The translations under genes were made by a program, and so were the position numbers. Shown here one piece after another: positions 1-11,704 of a DNA stretch of 64,000 nucleotides; within the stretch, counting starts at the first letter, position 1, and every line of letters starts with the position of its first letter. The notes beneath the pieces are model-generated. The model made no database searches and had not been told where the DNA came from. It was given only the letters and a program-made list of their open reading frames with translations. The stretch is taken from assembly GCA_014898415.1 (NCBI GenBank), contig RCTD01000018.1, positions 315,001 to 379,000 of the forward strand, read 5' to 3'. The DNA comes from Stromatinia cepivora. Its lineage: Eukaryota > Ascomycota > Leotiomycetes > Helotiales > Sclerotiniaceae.

Positions 1-297
1 GGGTGGTCTCGGATTTCAGAATTGAAGGAGGAGCATTTACAATTACGGATCGGCAATATTGGAGGTGTTAACGATATTCCATCGACTGAACACAATAGCA
101 TAAACTCTGAAAGCTTCACGTACAAGGATCACTGCAACGGCAAGATGGAACAATCTACAGAGTATACAAAAACTTTTGATATTATGACATGTTGATTACG
201 AGGACCTGCCACCAGTCAAAAAAGCGGTAAATCTTGTAGGATCACACCATGGCATTTAAAATTATACGACTGTAAAAGTCCAAGCTGCATTCCACAT

Positions 298-2314
298 CTA
301 GAATACGGTACCCTTGACTTGAGTCTTTTGGGCCACATTGATATTTTTGATCATCATAACCCAGACAAATGCTAGGGCAATAATGACAGTTCCTGCAATA
401 AGCATTCTCTCCTGTGCATATCCATATGCATGCTGGATGGCGATTCGAGTCTCGCTCCCCACTGGATAAGTGAGTTGAGTGGCGAGATCACCGTAAATAT
501 TGTCGAAATCTGCCATAGCTGATTCAGGAAGGTATCTCTCCAAAGCTTGAGGGAATGTGTTTGTCCAGATAGCACCACAAATAGCATTTCCAATGGCGCC
601 ACCGATATTTCCAACGACATAAAGCAATGCAAGAATGGCGGCAACGTGTTGATGGTCCGAAGCGGCAAGAACTGCGAGTTGTTCGACAATGATGAATACA
701 CTTCCACCGATCGAGATGAAAATTTGACACATGACAATGTAACCAATGCTCTGGTGAGGTTGACGGAAATAAATCATTAGACCTTGAGCGAAGACGTAAA
801 TTGGCACCGCAATATACAAAAGCCATTTGAAGTATCCGGTCTTGCGAATTAACAACCCCACGCCGAGGAGGAGGATACCAGAAATAACATCGAATGTATC
901 GCTGACATATCCAGCCTCTGCCAAGGTTAAGTTGTTGACAACTTGTAGAAAAGAGGTGAAGTAGCTGTTCCAGCAGTAGTAAGAGATTTGATAAGTCAAA
1001 TCTAACAGACAGGCGCCAATGACAGTTCGGTTTGCTAAGAGGTTGACATTCAGGAAAGGTGCTCTGGCGAAGAATATTTCGTAAAGTGCAAAGATAACGA
1101 GGACCACGAATCCAACGACGATCATGGCAATAATGTAGTCCGTTTGCCAACCGTTTGGCGCAGTATCGGCAAGAGTGAATGGCAGCAAAAATACCGTGAA
1201 ACCTCCAGCGAAGAGCAGAACACCAAAGGCTATTCACTTGTCAGAAGAATGCCAGATGTACGGATTGGTGAAGAAGCATGACTCACCATCAAATTCTACG
1301 AAGTAATGCCAGATATTTTCCATAAGGGTTCGGCCACTGCTCTCTCTAATCAAAACACCTTTGTTCTCTGCCTTTTTGAGATTCATCTTCAAAATGACGT
1401 ACAAAGGCGCTGCTACGAATGGCAAGATGATAGCAAAAGTACCAAATCCCCATCTCCAGCTGATATTATAATAATAATCATCGGAAACCTTGGGTCCGGC
1501 AAATGCTGTAATGATGTATGGCGAGGAAGTGAAAGCGTATGCGAGACCTCGATTCTTCAACTTCGAAACATCAGCAGTAATGACATCAATACTGTATATC
1601 AAACCTCCAAAGCCGATGGAGTAAAACACCTAGAAAATGGTTATTAGTATATTGGGAGGTACGAGAATTGGTCCGGTGAGGTAGCACATACCTGTGCAGC
1701 ACAGAAGGTAGCGATGCCATTGCACGCAGCCATCATGATCAATCCGATAGTGGAAAACAACACCATGAGAAGGAATCCCTCAGCACGACCCCAGAGATCT
1801 AACATCTTCGCAAGTGGAATGTAAATTGCGGCTGTCATAGCGTTGGCAACAATGTTGATGACGGTGATTGAAGAATGCGATTGAAATGCACTCGTGGCGA
1901 ATGGGATGAGATTGTAGCAGATTGAAGATTGCATGGCATTAACAAAGTAAAGCAACCACATGCTGTCATTGAATAGTTTAGTTTTCATATCTGGACACAC
2001 GAGAACAATAAGTTGTGAACTTACAGCATGAAAACACTGACAAGGTATGGTTTAGTCCATGTCAAAGCCACTGCCTCAACTTCTTGAACACCACGTTGTG
2101 CAGTTTCGGTCGGTAAAGCATCCTTTTCGACTTGCTCTGATATTGGTCCATCACTAGCATTGCTTGGAGAGATAGTATCGTCGGTACCACTAACTATAGG
2201 ATTCTTTTCGTTCGAAGACGGCATATCAGCCATAGCTACTTCTGAACTTTCATTGATCATATCCTCGGTAGCCTTTCGGCGGTATCGAGGCCTGAATTTT
2301 GCGAATGCTGGCAT
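298..2314 (-). CDS. MFS siderophore-iron transporter (Sit1/MirB-like)
   Basis: Four exons on the minus strand: 2314-2025, 1962-1692, 1629-1287 and 1229-298. They join in frame with GT-AG introns and give about 611 residues. The N-terminus (about 95 residues) is hydrophilic and probably cytosolic. It is followed by about 14 hydrophobic segments, as in the fungal siderophore-proton symporter family. Recognisable stretches are WLLYFVNAMQ at the first membrane helix, LDLWGRAEGF in the loop after it, and YAYGYAQ-type residues (AYGYAQER) near the C-terminus. Family members import ferric siderophores across the plasma membrane or from endosomes under iron starvation. The start is the ATG at 2314; the frame stays open upstream but without a better ATG. 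The substrate cannot be named from sequence. The upstream region carries GATA-type motifs (separate entries) that would fit iron repression. Confidence 0.85.
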
Positions 2315-2920
2315 AATTGCGGTTGGTCGACGCCACAAATATTTGCGGATCTCAATGGAAAGACGTTCAGAAAAGAATTGGAATGATGTGGGAACTACAA
2401 AGCAATGGAAGAACCACGGAAGGAGACGGCCACTACTAATACTTGAATCTCGGTCTACCTGTCAATAACGGCTATCCACATCCACACGCACATCCATCAC
2501 GGCTGCAGCTAGGACAAGGTCCGAAATTGGCGCATGCTGCCGTCTGCTTGGGGCTGCCAAGACTATTTCCACGGAGTCCCACCGGTTAGTGATATGGGAC
2601 GAGCCTTAGTATGAATGAGGACGCGAGTAGATCATCAAAACTACTAAGATAATGCACACAAGGTAGGCAGGTAAAAAGCAAATAAGACGACCAAATTCCT
2701 TGTAAGATTGGATGCACATTGCACACGTCAATTAACCCGTTTAAACGCAGTTCTTCCTACGAGTGAAATCATTCTCGAATGAAGTCAGGTGAATGAACAA
2801 GGTGGGTTAACTTGAATGGGTCAATTAGGTTGACTACTAACAGTTCACATAGTTGATTAACTGGCTAAAGTCATCAAAGTGGGGTCAGGTGGGATCGAGT
2901 GGGGATAATTGACCTAGCTT

Positions 2921-2935
2921 TTATCTAATCTGATC
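2921..2935. promoter_or_regulatory. GATA-like element, copy 1
   Basis: The plus strand reads ttatctaatctgatc. Read on the minus strand it contains ATTAGATAA, one base from the fungal SreA/SRE-type iron-regulator site ATCWGATAA. It lies about 610 bp upstream of the siderophore transporter start. The same 14-mer returns at 3198. Confidence 0.35.
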
Positions 2936-3197
2936 AAAAATTTTCATCAATGACCAGGATGAATGGGAGAAAAATAAATTTCCCAATTACCTACTTGGAA
3001 GTTAAACTGGCTTGTCCTTGTAGTTGGCATTATTTATCGGAATTGAAATAATATGCCAAATTGCCGTCACCATCATAAGAATGGGAAAAATCGGAAAGTG
3101 CGTTTGATATTGAAGCCGGTCTCTCAATTGAACCCCCTCCTTACACAAAGATAATCTAATCAGATTGATAAGATTATGGAATAAGCTTCCTAATTTT

Positions 3198-3212
3198 TAT
3201 CTAATCTGATTA
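3198..3212. promoter_or_regulatory. GATA-like element, copy 2
   Basis: A repeat of the 14 bases ttatctaatctgat seen at 2921. A related stretch of overlapping GATA/TATC cores lies just upstream at 3153-3175. The repetition in a non-coding region suggests a functional binding element, but this is inference. Confidence 0.35.
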
Positions 3213-3527
3213 AGATCCTTTTCATGACGAGGAAGGTAGAGTTCTCAATCATCTAATATTTCTATGATGTATCTATTATAGTCAGTGTTTATACGGTATG
3301 ACACAACCTTGCCATTGCCACCAGTCACCATCGAGATACCAAAGCGGGATTTCGGAAGCTCTGCGGAGCTCAACATTTCGTGGGTCGTTCACATGTGCAT
3401 TCGCACTTTGCCCTCTTTAGTAAAAGACAAGCGAAGTGCGGTACCGGTAAAGTTATCTGTGGGGGTAAGCCCATTTTTGTCAGTGTTGTCAGTAAGTAAT
3501 TACGCCTCGACGTACATAATCAGATTG

Positions 3528-3536
3528 ATCAGATAA
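3528..3536 (+). promoter_or_regulatory. ATCAGATAA motif (SreA-type consensus)
   Basis: Exact match to ATCWGATAA, the consensus of fungal GATA repressors of siderophore genes. It lies about 1.2 kb upstream of the divergent transporter start. Confidence 0.4.
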
Positions 3537-3669
3537 CAAGGTATCATTGAGGATTGAAAAGAGGGTATTTTCCGTTGGGTTAATTGGCGTTATGGTCTCG
3601 GCTTCGAACAGTATACAAGCCCAGCTTGGAAAAGCTACCAACCATGATTTTGACATGATCATTAGATCG

Positions 3670-3678
3670 ATCAGATAA
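3670..3678 (+). promoter_or_regulatory. ATCAGATAA motif (SreA-type consensus), second copy
   Basis: Second exact match to ATCWGATAA, 142 bp from the first and about 1.36 kb upstream of the transporter start. Two exact copies within 150 bp are unlikely by chance in a short region. Confidence 0.4.
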
Positions 3679-5129
3679 GATTCGAATAATCAGAAGAGTA
3701 TTTGGTTTTTTCGAAGTCTGGGATTGAACCTTACTAGATCATGTTTTCCAGATCTAGCGCCTGAGTAAAACGTTGTTTTTTCTCCATCTCGTGCATTTAA
3801 TTCCAAGATCCCGACCCAATACCGGACGAAATCATGGAAAGTGGAGTTTTGACCATTATGGGCATTCCGCCTGAAGGTCTAAAAGAGTACCACTTCTGCA
3901 TGTGGTATCCGCGAAGTAGGCTTGTGAGGCTTTTTTCATCTGATTGGCAGTTGCTCCCAGTAGCGAGGACCCTTACTGACTTGTGTATGTGTAATTGGAT
4001 TTTGGCTTTGGCATCGATGGTTCCGTGCAGTGTGGTGTCGGAATGGGCTGACGCGGACGACCACTCGACCGCTGCAGTATTGGGTCTATGTACGAGCTAC
4101 CTAAACATCGGGACCAGTGCATCGTCAGAATACTTAATTGATTCAGATCTCTTGGGAGCCCTGACGCTGGTGAGGTACGTAACGCGGCATTTTTGTGGCT
4201 AATTACCCCTCACGGAGTGTACGGAGAGAAGTCTCTTGGAGAGTTGAACTGCTCGTCGAGCCATGTGTAGCGATTCGGTACGAAGACATTATCAGTTTCT
4301 CCTTTCGGCAGAAACACTTTAATGCGATACTTGGATTTCGATGAAGAGCCAGCCAGATGGCAATAATGGGCAGCTGCATAAGATCAGAATACCATGCATC
4401 ATACTACATCTTTCTCGACATCAATTTGTGGCAGCGGAGAAATGGAAACTACTTGGAGTCAATACGGATCGTGGCATCCAAGCATCGCAATCCCCGGCGT
4501 CCAAGCTAGACCTGCATTTTGGCAATGAGAGAGGAGCCTCTCGGTCCGAATCTTTAGCTTTCATCTAAAAATAAAGCAATATTGGGGTATATTGGACTAT
4601 ATAGCCCACGGGATATGATTCCACCTGAAAAAAAGGTTTGAAATGAATCTTGGCCGTCATGTGTCATGTTTACAGCTCAAGCCTTCAGATCCGATGTAAC
4701 AAGAGCGGTTTAATACATAGGAGAGACGAGATATGAACGGATGGAACAAACGCGCTTCAATTTTCTCACGCCTTTCCCTTACAATGACATCGGGGACGTA
4801 TCAGAATAGCTCACTCGGGCAATCTCAACAAGACTGATACTTTGGTAGCAACATCTCTTAAAACTTTGCTTGCGCCGCGCCTCATAGAATTCTGAGTGGC
4901 GAACACCAAACGAAATACCGTGTGGATCAAATGTATGGTGAAGCGCGCCAGAAAGAGAGGTTTGGGAGGACTGAAATCTGATGTGGTTTGCTCGTATAAA
5001 CATTTAGGTGGTTACTCACCATAATTGCCCGTGATCAAAGACTTCGCCCTCTATCATATCACATCTCCGTAAACGCCCTCCATGCCTCATAAACCATAAT
5101 CTCATACAATGAATTTCAAAACCAAACCC

Positions 5130-6455
5130 TCAAGGACTGAAAAATGCCTTGAGAACATATATAGCCCCTACAACACCAACGACCATTGCAATGAATAAAG
5201 AAGCCCCCTCCTTCGTACCAGTAAAGTACAATGTGAAACCCACCACTATTTCCAGCATTCTAGCCCTTTCCCTCTTCTTCTTCCAATCAATATCAATATC
5301 AAACGGCATGTGGGCCCTTGGATCATCCCCCCCTTCCCCTGCTTCCGGTTCTGGAATAGGCAGTAGAGGAATCGTTACATCCAAAGCTACAGCTCTATGA
5401 TCCGAAGTCGGTAGAAGAGGCAATGCAGTATATTTATTCGGAATAATTTTGGCTTGCGGATTGCTCTTTTGCACCCAAGATGGCATATCAAGGTATAGAA
5501 TTCTATCACACCAACTGGGCCATCTGTGTTTTGCCCATGGCCATCTATTTAGTTCAGCATCGGCTGTCATGAATGGTCCTTCCGAATCGTATTTGTATGT
5601 AGGTGGAAATGATACCGGAGCTTCAATAAGCCCATGACAAGTTCGACCAGCTAATCGTTCTCGATTGAGTTGATCGTTTTTGAATAGGGCTGAGTAATGA
5701 TTAGAAGAGGAAGTGGAATCGTTCGGTTGTGGGAATATGTTGACATAATCATTTGCCGCAGGGGAGATTAGGGAGGTTCGATAATTTAAGTCGCCGCCAA
5801 AGAAGAGATGGGATGTTGATTTATAGATCGACCCATCTTGTGGTGATATGGATAACAATGGTCTATCTTCATCGCCTCGGGGCAAAGTCGTGGCATAATT
5901 CGAGGTTGTTGAAGAAAATACTATTCCGCGGACAATATCCTTCCAGTCTTGGTTTCGTCTTTGTAGTCCATCTTCCATAGCAGCAAGGTGGGCCGCAACG
6001 AATGTCAATTCTGTAGAAGTATTTCCATTTCCATAGGTAAATCGTATTCCAATTGCTCCTTTATTTCCCATCGACCATGCTCCCACTCCAACCTCACCAG
6101 CCTCTAAATCTTGTATAAGCGTCGGATCTTTTGCAAATATCATAATTCCTGTCAAGCCAACATTTCGTGCTACTATCGAGGTATATGCCGAGCCGTCATC
6201 TGATAATTTCTTTGAAGCTTTTTCGACTGCATCGTGAAATCGATTAAAATATGGTACCAGGAAGGATCCGCCTATGAGAGAGTGTGGTATGGGTGCAATT
6301 TCTTGCAAGGAGAGAACGAGCAGGTCTGGTAAGTGAGGGGATGAGAGGCCGCTGAAAAGTTGAGAAGCAAACGCATCAGTATCGATGAGAGTAAGCCCAC
6401 AGTTGAAGGTCAAGAAATATAAACTTAATGCCTTCATATCTGAAGGATTTTCCAT
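5130..6455 (-). CDS. inp54: Tail-anchored phosphoinositide 5-phosphatase (INP54-like)
   Basis: Single exon, 441 residues, ATG at 6455. The inositol-polyphosphate 5-phosphatase fold is clear: LSLQEIAP near residue 47, the two signature motifs FFGGDLNYR and WPSWCDRILYLD, the AHLAAME stretch, and SDHRAVALDV at the end of the domain. These hold the metal-binding and catalytic Asp, Asn and His residues. The last 35-40 residues are hydrophobic (GFTLYFTGTKEG then a second helix ending LKAFF), giving a C-terminal membrane anchor as in yeast Inp54. Yeast Inp54 is an ER tail-anchored enzyme that removes the 5-phosphate of PI(4,5)P2. A general endonuclease/exonuclease/phosphatase label would also fit, but motif and tail together favour the Inp54 type. 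Confidence 0.85.
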   Translation of the reverse strand: MENPSDMKALSLYFLTFNCGLTLIDTDAFASQLFSGLSSPHLPDLLVLSLQEIAPIPHSLIGGSFLVPYFNRFHDAVEKASKKLSDDGSAYTSIVARNVGLTGIMIFAKDPTLIQDLEAGEVGVGAWSMGNKGAIGIRFTYGNGNTSTELTFVAAHLAAMEDGLQRRNQDWKDIVRGIVFSSTTSNYATTLPRGDEDRPLLSISPQDGSIYKSTSHLFFGGDLNYRTSLISPAANDYVNIFPQPNDSTSSSNHYSALFKNDQLNRERLAGRTCHGLIEAPVSFPPTYKYDSEGPFMTADAELNRWPWAKHRWPSWCDRILYLDMPSWVQKSNPQAKIIPNKYTALPLLPTSDHRAVALDVTIPLLPIPEPEAGEGGDDPRAHMPFDIDIDWKKKRERARMLEIVVGFTLYFTGTKEGASLFIAMVVGVVGAIYVLKAFFSP

Positions 6456-8462
6456 AATTATTTGCGTACTTCAGGTATCAATCAAATCATGATAATTGAT
6501 ACAGTGAAGTGCTTTGATGTTGATAAGATAGATACCAGGGCAAGGAAAGGAATGTTCATCTCGCAACACTGGCCCCGCATCTGCAACACGGAAAAATAAT
6601 TCACCAGCCAGCAATTCTTCTATATCAACACCACGACTTACTCAATGAATTTTATATCTTCAATCAGGGGCATATACCTAGCATATAAGTGCTATGTCTT
6701 GAAAGGAGAAATGAGCTTAAATCGAGAGATTAAGCACACCTTAGTTTGTACCTGCCATAAGCACCATAATTGGGAAATGTGGAAAGGAGTTAACCCGTAT
6801 GCAATATGATTTTTGCAGATCATTATCACGTAGTTCGGAACAAAAGTTTCTTCGGACTGTTCTTCTTTCAATATCACATCAGACTCGATTTGAAACTATA
6901 TGGATTAACAGCGGACCTAGGAAATCACTTGTACCGAGAGCACGCAATCAAATAAATACTTGATGTGATTGCATGGCGCTGGGTATGGGACTGTGTGTGC
7001 TTGGAGGGGATGCATTTTGCTCGGGTTGGATTTATATTGCAATTCCCTCTGATGAATTCTTGGTATTACCTCAATAGTCTTCAACGACAAGTGCTCTCCA
7101 GATTTCAGCATACTGGTTAATTACATTGTAGGACAATGTCCTGCAGTATGTCAATTGAGTAAGCTGGATCAGGTGCGCCACCAACTTTTTTAAATGCCGG
7201 TATCGCGACCACGAAGCAATTGCTTTGCATGAAGCGATTGAAACCAGAGCCCCGGACTCAGTTTCTACTTGTACTAAAACCCTTTACAAGTGAAGAAGAA
7301 AGATCGTCTACTTCCTGTAAGTGAGTTTATCGTCAGGTAGAGGTTTCACTGAGGGTAATTCGCATCCAAAATCCCGAAAATTCCTGCCAAGTTATTGAGT
7401 TGATCCCAGTCCGAACGTAACACAGCGTCATGCATGAAAGTGCCAAAAACATCACTGATGCTGAGACCAAAAGTGCATGCGCCGAATCGGTGATAATGGC
7501 ATAGTATAGTTTCCATGGCTCTAGTTTTCATGGCTCGACTATGATGTGAGATGCTGAAGAATGTTGAGCCATGCTTTTGTTTCAGTTCTTTTGAGATGTC
7601 CTGTACTACCAAAAGCATACATAGGAAGGGCCAAATGGTCTGAGCTCGTGTGTGTAACTTATAGTTTCGAACTATTTCCCGATATCAAAAAAGAAGATCC
7701 GAATGTTTGTGCTAGTTAGCATATGCCGAAATATGTTGTGGGCAGTTGGCGCAGGTTGTGCCTGTGGGTGTCTTTTTGGTGTTAGGTTTGAGGCACAAGC
7801 GGTAAAGTATTCTTAGGATGATGGTCATTGCAGCCTTGTATCAGCTTGACGTTGTAGAACGTCCCATAGAATCATTTCAATGGTCATTGGATGATATAAT
7901 GGCTCCCAGGTGCCAGTGTATCACCCAGATCCATCAATGAATACGGCTGCAAAGGTCCATACCTGCATCTCGTAAATCCTTCGCTAATTGGGTCCGTCGC
8001 ATTGTGATTCCTATGCTGGGAAACCATGCATAACGCTAATAATCATATGTGATGTCGGCCGGGACTGTATGCTCGTACATAATATCAATATTTGAGATGG
8101 TTTTGTATAAAAATGTTAATACTCCCTGTCAATCAATAGCATATCCCATTGGAAAGATCTATTTCAATTAACCACTCGGGTGGCCATTAGTCGATTTGTA
8201 AGCTCAATCAATCAATAGGCCGCAGATTGATGGATGAGGTGGAACAGGATGGAATGCCCTTATGTAATATATAAAGCGGGATATGCATCAAAGACTCATT
8301 GAGAGCATACCTTTGAGTTGTGTAAGGTGCATGCGTTACTGTTATTTATATGACCGTAAATCCCACTTGAAAAGCATATTTGTACAGGATATCCTTGCCC
8401 ACCTTAGTTGACAAGAAAGAAAAAAAATCAATTCCCAACATTTTTAACCAAATTCTTGAATC
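6456..8462. other. Intergenic region, 2.0 kb
   Basis: Between the phosphatase and the dioxygenase, which diverge from this region. Minus-strand open frames at 6692-6877, 6917-7111 and 7346-7618 match nothing I recognise and have no splice partners. No RNA gene was seen. It probably holds the promoters of both flanking genes. Confidence 0.45.
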
Positions 8463-9491
8463 ATGGTGACAGCGGGCAACATCGCAGGGGACTCCCGTCA
8501 TGCTTCTAAAGTAAATTCTGTCACTGAATCCAAATGGAAGACCACCAAGCCAATTCGTGCTACAGAGAAAGCATTCCTCGACCTCCTGGAAGGTAGAACT
8601 CCTCTCCTTCACGAGCCTGAGTTTCTTTCCCAGGAGGATTGCTCTAAGCTCACCAATGCTTTGGAGCCAAGACTCACACCATATTTGCATGCTACTGGCC
8701 CAAAGCTAGCCAAAGTGGGCATTGCTCAGTTTGAGTTCCAAGCGCAGAGCGAGGATGACTTGAAAAATAGATCTGGAAATGGTACATACTCTCATAAGCA
8801 GACCCTGCCAAATTTCTTTTGTGACGGAGAAACGTAAACTCTACAGTTGCTGACTAGAGATATAGAGAAACAGCAGTACTTCCAAGCAGTACGTGAGTTG
8901 GGTGATTCGCATGGTAGATTGGCTGCAGAAGTTGGTGTTAATGCGTTTGCCAAAGTCTTTCACTTTATCAAATCGATTGCTCCCGACGACTGGGAAGTCA
9001 TGCTAGCAACAGAGGTACTAGAGGACGAGACGACGAATGGTACTTCTGCCACGCAGTCTTACTTTGCCGGCATTTATCGAGTGATCAACAACGGAACACC
9101 AGTTCACTGCGATTGGGCACCTTACGACACTCGGACGGAATCATGGTCAATTAGTAGAGTGACAAACCAAGTTGCCGTCAACTTGTGCGTGACTCCACCG
9201 CCGGGCAATAGTGGAGGAACTACCGTGTACAATTTGCAGTGGTCCCCCGAAGCGTTGGCCTTCCGTGACCCAGAGAGTTATGGATACTCTGCGAGCCTTG
9301 TCGACGGTCACAAGCGATTAGATTTTCAACCTCACATTGGTGATCTGTACCTCTTTAACTCTCGTAATATGCACGAGGTGCATCCAGTTTCGCCTGACAC
9401 AGGAGTTCGCCGTTTGGCTATGTCAAGCTTTCTTGGAGTGTTGCCACCATTGAACGAAGGCGAAAAGACGAAGTTGGTGTTTTGGGGTTAG
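8463..9491 (+). CDS. 2-oxoglutarate/Fe(II)-dependent dioxygenase
   Basis: Two exons, 8463-8781 and 8866-9491, about 314 residues. The 84 bp intron (GTACAT donor, CTGAC branch-like site 12 bases before the TAG acceptor) removes the TAA at 8835 that otherwise interrupts the frame. The C-terminal half has the double-stranded beta-helix signature: HxD as VHCDW (about H187/D189), the distal His in NMHEVHPV (about H276), and an Arg a few residues on (VRRLAMSSF) that would bind 2-oxoglutarate. This is the prolyl-hydroxylase-like iron/2OG arrangement. Substrate is unknown. It lies 2.2 kb upstream of a P450 and not far from a Zn2Cys6 factor, so a role in secondary metabolism is possible but inferred. 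The start ATG at 8463 is the first in frame. Confidence 0.8.
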
Positions 9492-11704
9492 AGGATGGAT
9501 AACCTATCAGTATGAGTCGTAGTTCCTGGCCACGATTTTGAAGCTTAATACGACATGAGATTTTTCTTAACCTTGTAGTCTTGGACGTGGTATTATGTTC
9601 TTCAGCAAGCTTAGTTCTTAGAAAGCACACTGTGTGAAAGTGAGGTTCCGTCGGCTTGCAGTTGTTTGGCTGGAACAGCTCTCACGAATTGGCGAGAATG
9701 TTACTCTGCTCGAATCATCTTTAATGGACAAGCTTCCATATGTACCTATCAGAAATATTCATGGAATCATTCCGTGTGACTCGTAACAGTACACCTTCGT
9801 CACGTATAACGCTGAACGATCGATCACTATCTCTCCCGAAATGCAGTATTCAACGGGTCATGTCTCGTGACCCGGCCAAATGGAAAGAGGAGTGAGCACA
9901 GGAGATGTGCCATGGAAACAAATACCGTAAGAGTGATGACGGCGGCTCTAGTCCTGGCAGCGCTCTCCCGATTTGTTTTATGGTTAAATTCATGAAAATG
10001 TCAAGCCCGCTGGAGGATCTTGCCAAGAGTTATCCGATCTGGGAACCGGTCATCTTATGGTTTTACCTTGGCTAGCACTAGGGTGGCCCGGTGAGGTGCC
10101 GCAATGAAGAGTTCTCGCTCAACTTGCTTCCGACTTCACTACCATAGGCACCAGATCAGCTCAAGATGGAATTCAGCTACGGGGATGAAAGTATTTCCTT
10201 TGTTGCAATCGTAACTGCAGTGCTGTTTGTCTCAATCTATATCTAGATCCCATACCTGGTCTTTGGTGCCATTCAATCTACTGCGCAGCTGAATACTTGC
10301 CTCGTGAACTTAGGATTAAAAGACTCGGAGCAACAGAACGATCACCAGTCTAGAGAAATAGCGCTCCACGTTGACAGGAACCGTCATTATTTGCGCCAAA
10401 AGAAACGCATGAGTAATCCGACCCTCATGCACAATCAGGCCAGATGAACACACTCGTGCGACTTGGAATCTATGGCTTACGCAGAGATTAATGCAGTTCC
10501 ATGAGCTCCATCGATGCCGGGTTTGCATTTGCTGCAGCTTCTATGGTCGCGGCAAGACTTAAAACTGATTTGCTAGATTTGTGTTGAGATTTTAGCGCAA
10601 AGATAGCGAGGTAATTATTGAGATTGTTTCTGAAATAGTCAGCAATTGAAAGATATGAATTCAATTGAACGCTCAGTGGAATATACAGACATAGCTATAG
10701 AAAACTAATCTCGAATTTCACCGCCTTGGCACCTCGAAGTTGACGGACTGCTACAATCATTGCAGAGTGAACGACAGATGCGACTGAAACAAAATGCGGC
10801 GGTAAAGCGTCACCTGCCTTGGCGTAGCTTGTTCTCCGATGATATCCCCATCGATGGCGTGGATATTCCAGAATATGCGCTTACCGAGGTACAGAGCCCT
10901 CAAACTATCATTTCTCAGGATCTTACATTGTTTACAGGAACCTTGAGGTCCATCCTTGAACTCCGACAACTGCGATGAGGCTCCTTCTTGCAGGCACGGA
11001 TACATAGCCACCTACTACAAATAGGAACAAATGCAGCACAAGAAGACCAAAAAGCGAACCGAAAAAGAAACAACCTTCGGAAGTTTGCACACTGCAATTT
11101 CAGAAGGTAGATGAAGTTTGGTGGAAGGCAACTTGCTTGTTTGGCGCGTGCAGTTGTCCTTTAAGAAGCCATGAGTGTCGTGAATACGACAACTGATGCC
11201 TCAATTCAGTGCAATATAGGCAAGCGCTTTCTCATCGACATTGATTATCATTGTATATTTTGATACATTTAGTTCTAGATAATGGCGAGGCGGGTCGGGT
11301 TCGGCGAATCAGAGAAGTTATTGCAGAGTGGATGGTGTTTTTCGTAAGAAATTGGGTCAGAGCGGAGAGGAAAAGAAATTAAAAAGGATTGTTATGGAAA
11401 CATAGACATAGAAACCATCATTTGGACACCATCCAAGATGTTTGTCATTTAGAACCTCGATTTCGACTAGTCACAGACACCGTTTATGTACTCAGTGGCA
11501 CATTATTCTACAATAGCCAATGGGCCGTTGGGTCTGTCTCACAATTCACCAACATCATGCCAACCAACACGTGGTGGCCATGGACTTCGGCACAGCTGGT
11601 CATCTCTACTGATAGAACCACAATGCGTAAATACTTCAGTCTCTCATAACACATCCACACTCACGGGCAATATTTAACTATAACATCAATTTAAATCACC
11701 AAAA
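9492..11704. other. Intergenic region, 2.2 kb
   Basis: No gene supported. Open frames at 10316-10528 and 10757-11011 (minus) and 10760-10978 (plus) are short, overlap each other on opposite strands and resemble nothing known to me. This is long spacing for this genome and may hold degraded sequence. Confidence 0.4.

Larger units (their letters stand above)
2315..5129. other. Intergenic region, 2.8 kb, no supported gene
   Basis: Between the siderophore transporter start and the 3' end of the INP54-like gene. Open frames at 3285-3536, 3834-4202 and 4341-4568 (plus) and 4779-5003 (minus) show no recognisable family, no introns linking them and no convincing starts. Apart from the GATA motifs I see nothing that can be named. 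Confidence 0.5.

Noticed and set aside
524..1237. 237-codon minus-strand ORF inside the siderophore transporter
   Set aside because: Out-of-frame shadow of exon 4; the true frame carries the membrane helices.
3700..3760. Possible tRNA (gggattgaacc resembles a T-arm)
   Set aside because: The T-stem does not pair and no acceptor or anticodon arm could be drawn.
3834..4202. 122-codon plus-strand ORF in the region behind the siderophore transporter
   Set aside because: No recognised family, no splice partners; kept only as part of the intergenic note.
8835..8837. In-frame TAA splitting the dioxygenase into two ORFs
   Set aside because: An 84 bp GT-AG intron (8782-8865) with branch-like CTGAC removes it and joins the frames smoothly. 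A 24 bp intron was also considered but is too short.
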